Source: CAYVUI01 sp964454745 (lineage in GTDB: Bacteria > Planctomycetota > Phycisphaerae > Sedimentisphaerales > Anaerohalosphaeraceae). From it: a stretch of DNA of 40,854 nt. Of this stretch, positions 40,801 through 40,854 are shown in pieces. The DNA lies in the NCBI GenBank assembly GCA_964454745.1, contig CAYVUI010000027.1:1-40854 (forward strand), read 5' to 3'. Below the pieces are notes generated by a model. That model saw only the letters and a program-made list of their open reading frames with translations. It did no database searches and was not told the origin of the DNA. The position numbers were made by a program, and so were the translations under genes. Numbering within the stretch: position 1 is the first letter of the stretch; every line of letters starts with the position of its first letter.

Positions 40801-40854
40801 ATGGCTCAGGTAATTCTGGAGAAAGTTAAGAAAGTCTATGACGGCAATATCGTT
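40801..40854 (+). CDS. ABC transporter ATP-binding protein, N-terminus only (partial)
   Basis: The first 18 codons, M-A-Q-V-I-L-E-K-V-K-K-V-Y-D-G-N-I-V, cut by the window edge. This start is typical of the MsmK/UgpC type ATPase of sugar or glycerol phosphate ABC importers, but the visible part is too short to be sure. GGAG lies about 7 nt before the ATG. Confidence 0.6.
   Translation, partial: MAQVILEKVKKVYDGNIV

Overview
The window looks like a chromosomal piece of a planctomycete, probably class Phycisphaerae. This is inferred from gene content, not from any database match. The pointers are a secreted dockerin protein beside a PEP-CTERM protein, a second large secreted protein with a C-terminal dockerin half-repeat, a chlamydia-like TrpR, a DAP-type peptidoglycan pathway, and a very large multi-PAS sensor kinase. 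Most genes have clear Shine-Dalgarno sites and sigma70-like promoters (TTGnnn / 16-18 bp / TATAAT-like).

Layout. 1-1865: a two-gene secreted-protein unit (dockerin protein, PEP-CTERM protein) with a promoter, a hairpin-rich leader and an intrinsic terminator. 1777-3240: a REP/RAYT locus, in which a Y1 (HUH) transposase is embedded in GTAG-headed REP hairpins, three 133-bp tandem units and a 51-bp direct repeat. 3282-6443: lysA converging on a bifunctional homocysteine methyltransferase/methylene-THF reductase. 6561-12647: accB-accC-murE-murF-mraY, probably one operon (biotin carboxylase plus lipid-linked peptidoglycan precursor synthesis; MurE carries the meso-DAP signature and fits with lysA). 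12634-14542: a DUF123 GIY-YIG-like protein and a PutP symporter. 14690-16371: a small membrane protein and a B12-binding sensor with the CarH light-sensor residues, apparently split by a frameshift. 16536-19212: a large secreted dockerin-type protein with its own promoter/operator, and an independent structured ~200-nt RNA candidate. 19363-20226: a GDPD-like protein lacking catalytic signature residues.

20314-24577 is the most unusual gene neighbourhood: DUF1622 membrane protein, ParB-like protein, GNAT acetyltransferase, two tandem CBS-pair proteins on the opposite strand, an ABC-type soluble ATPase and a double-HTH regulator with a perfect 20-bp palindrome at its predicted start of transcription. 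The ATPase and acetyltransferase resemble the two halves of the COG2401 fusion family. Next come a pseudopilin, a short sRNA candidate presenting an anti-Shine-Dalgarno loop, and a 2123-residue, 12-PAS histidine kinase.

31895-36973: proS, a methyltransferase, a metallophosphoesterase lipoprotein and a HEAT-repeat protein. 37088-38925: a trpR-trpB2 operon, probably leaderless. 38957-40854: tRNA-Tyr, a URO-D family protein, a transposase remnant, and the first 18 codons of an ABC transporter ATPase running off the window.
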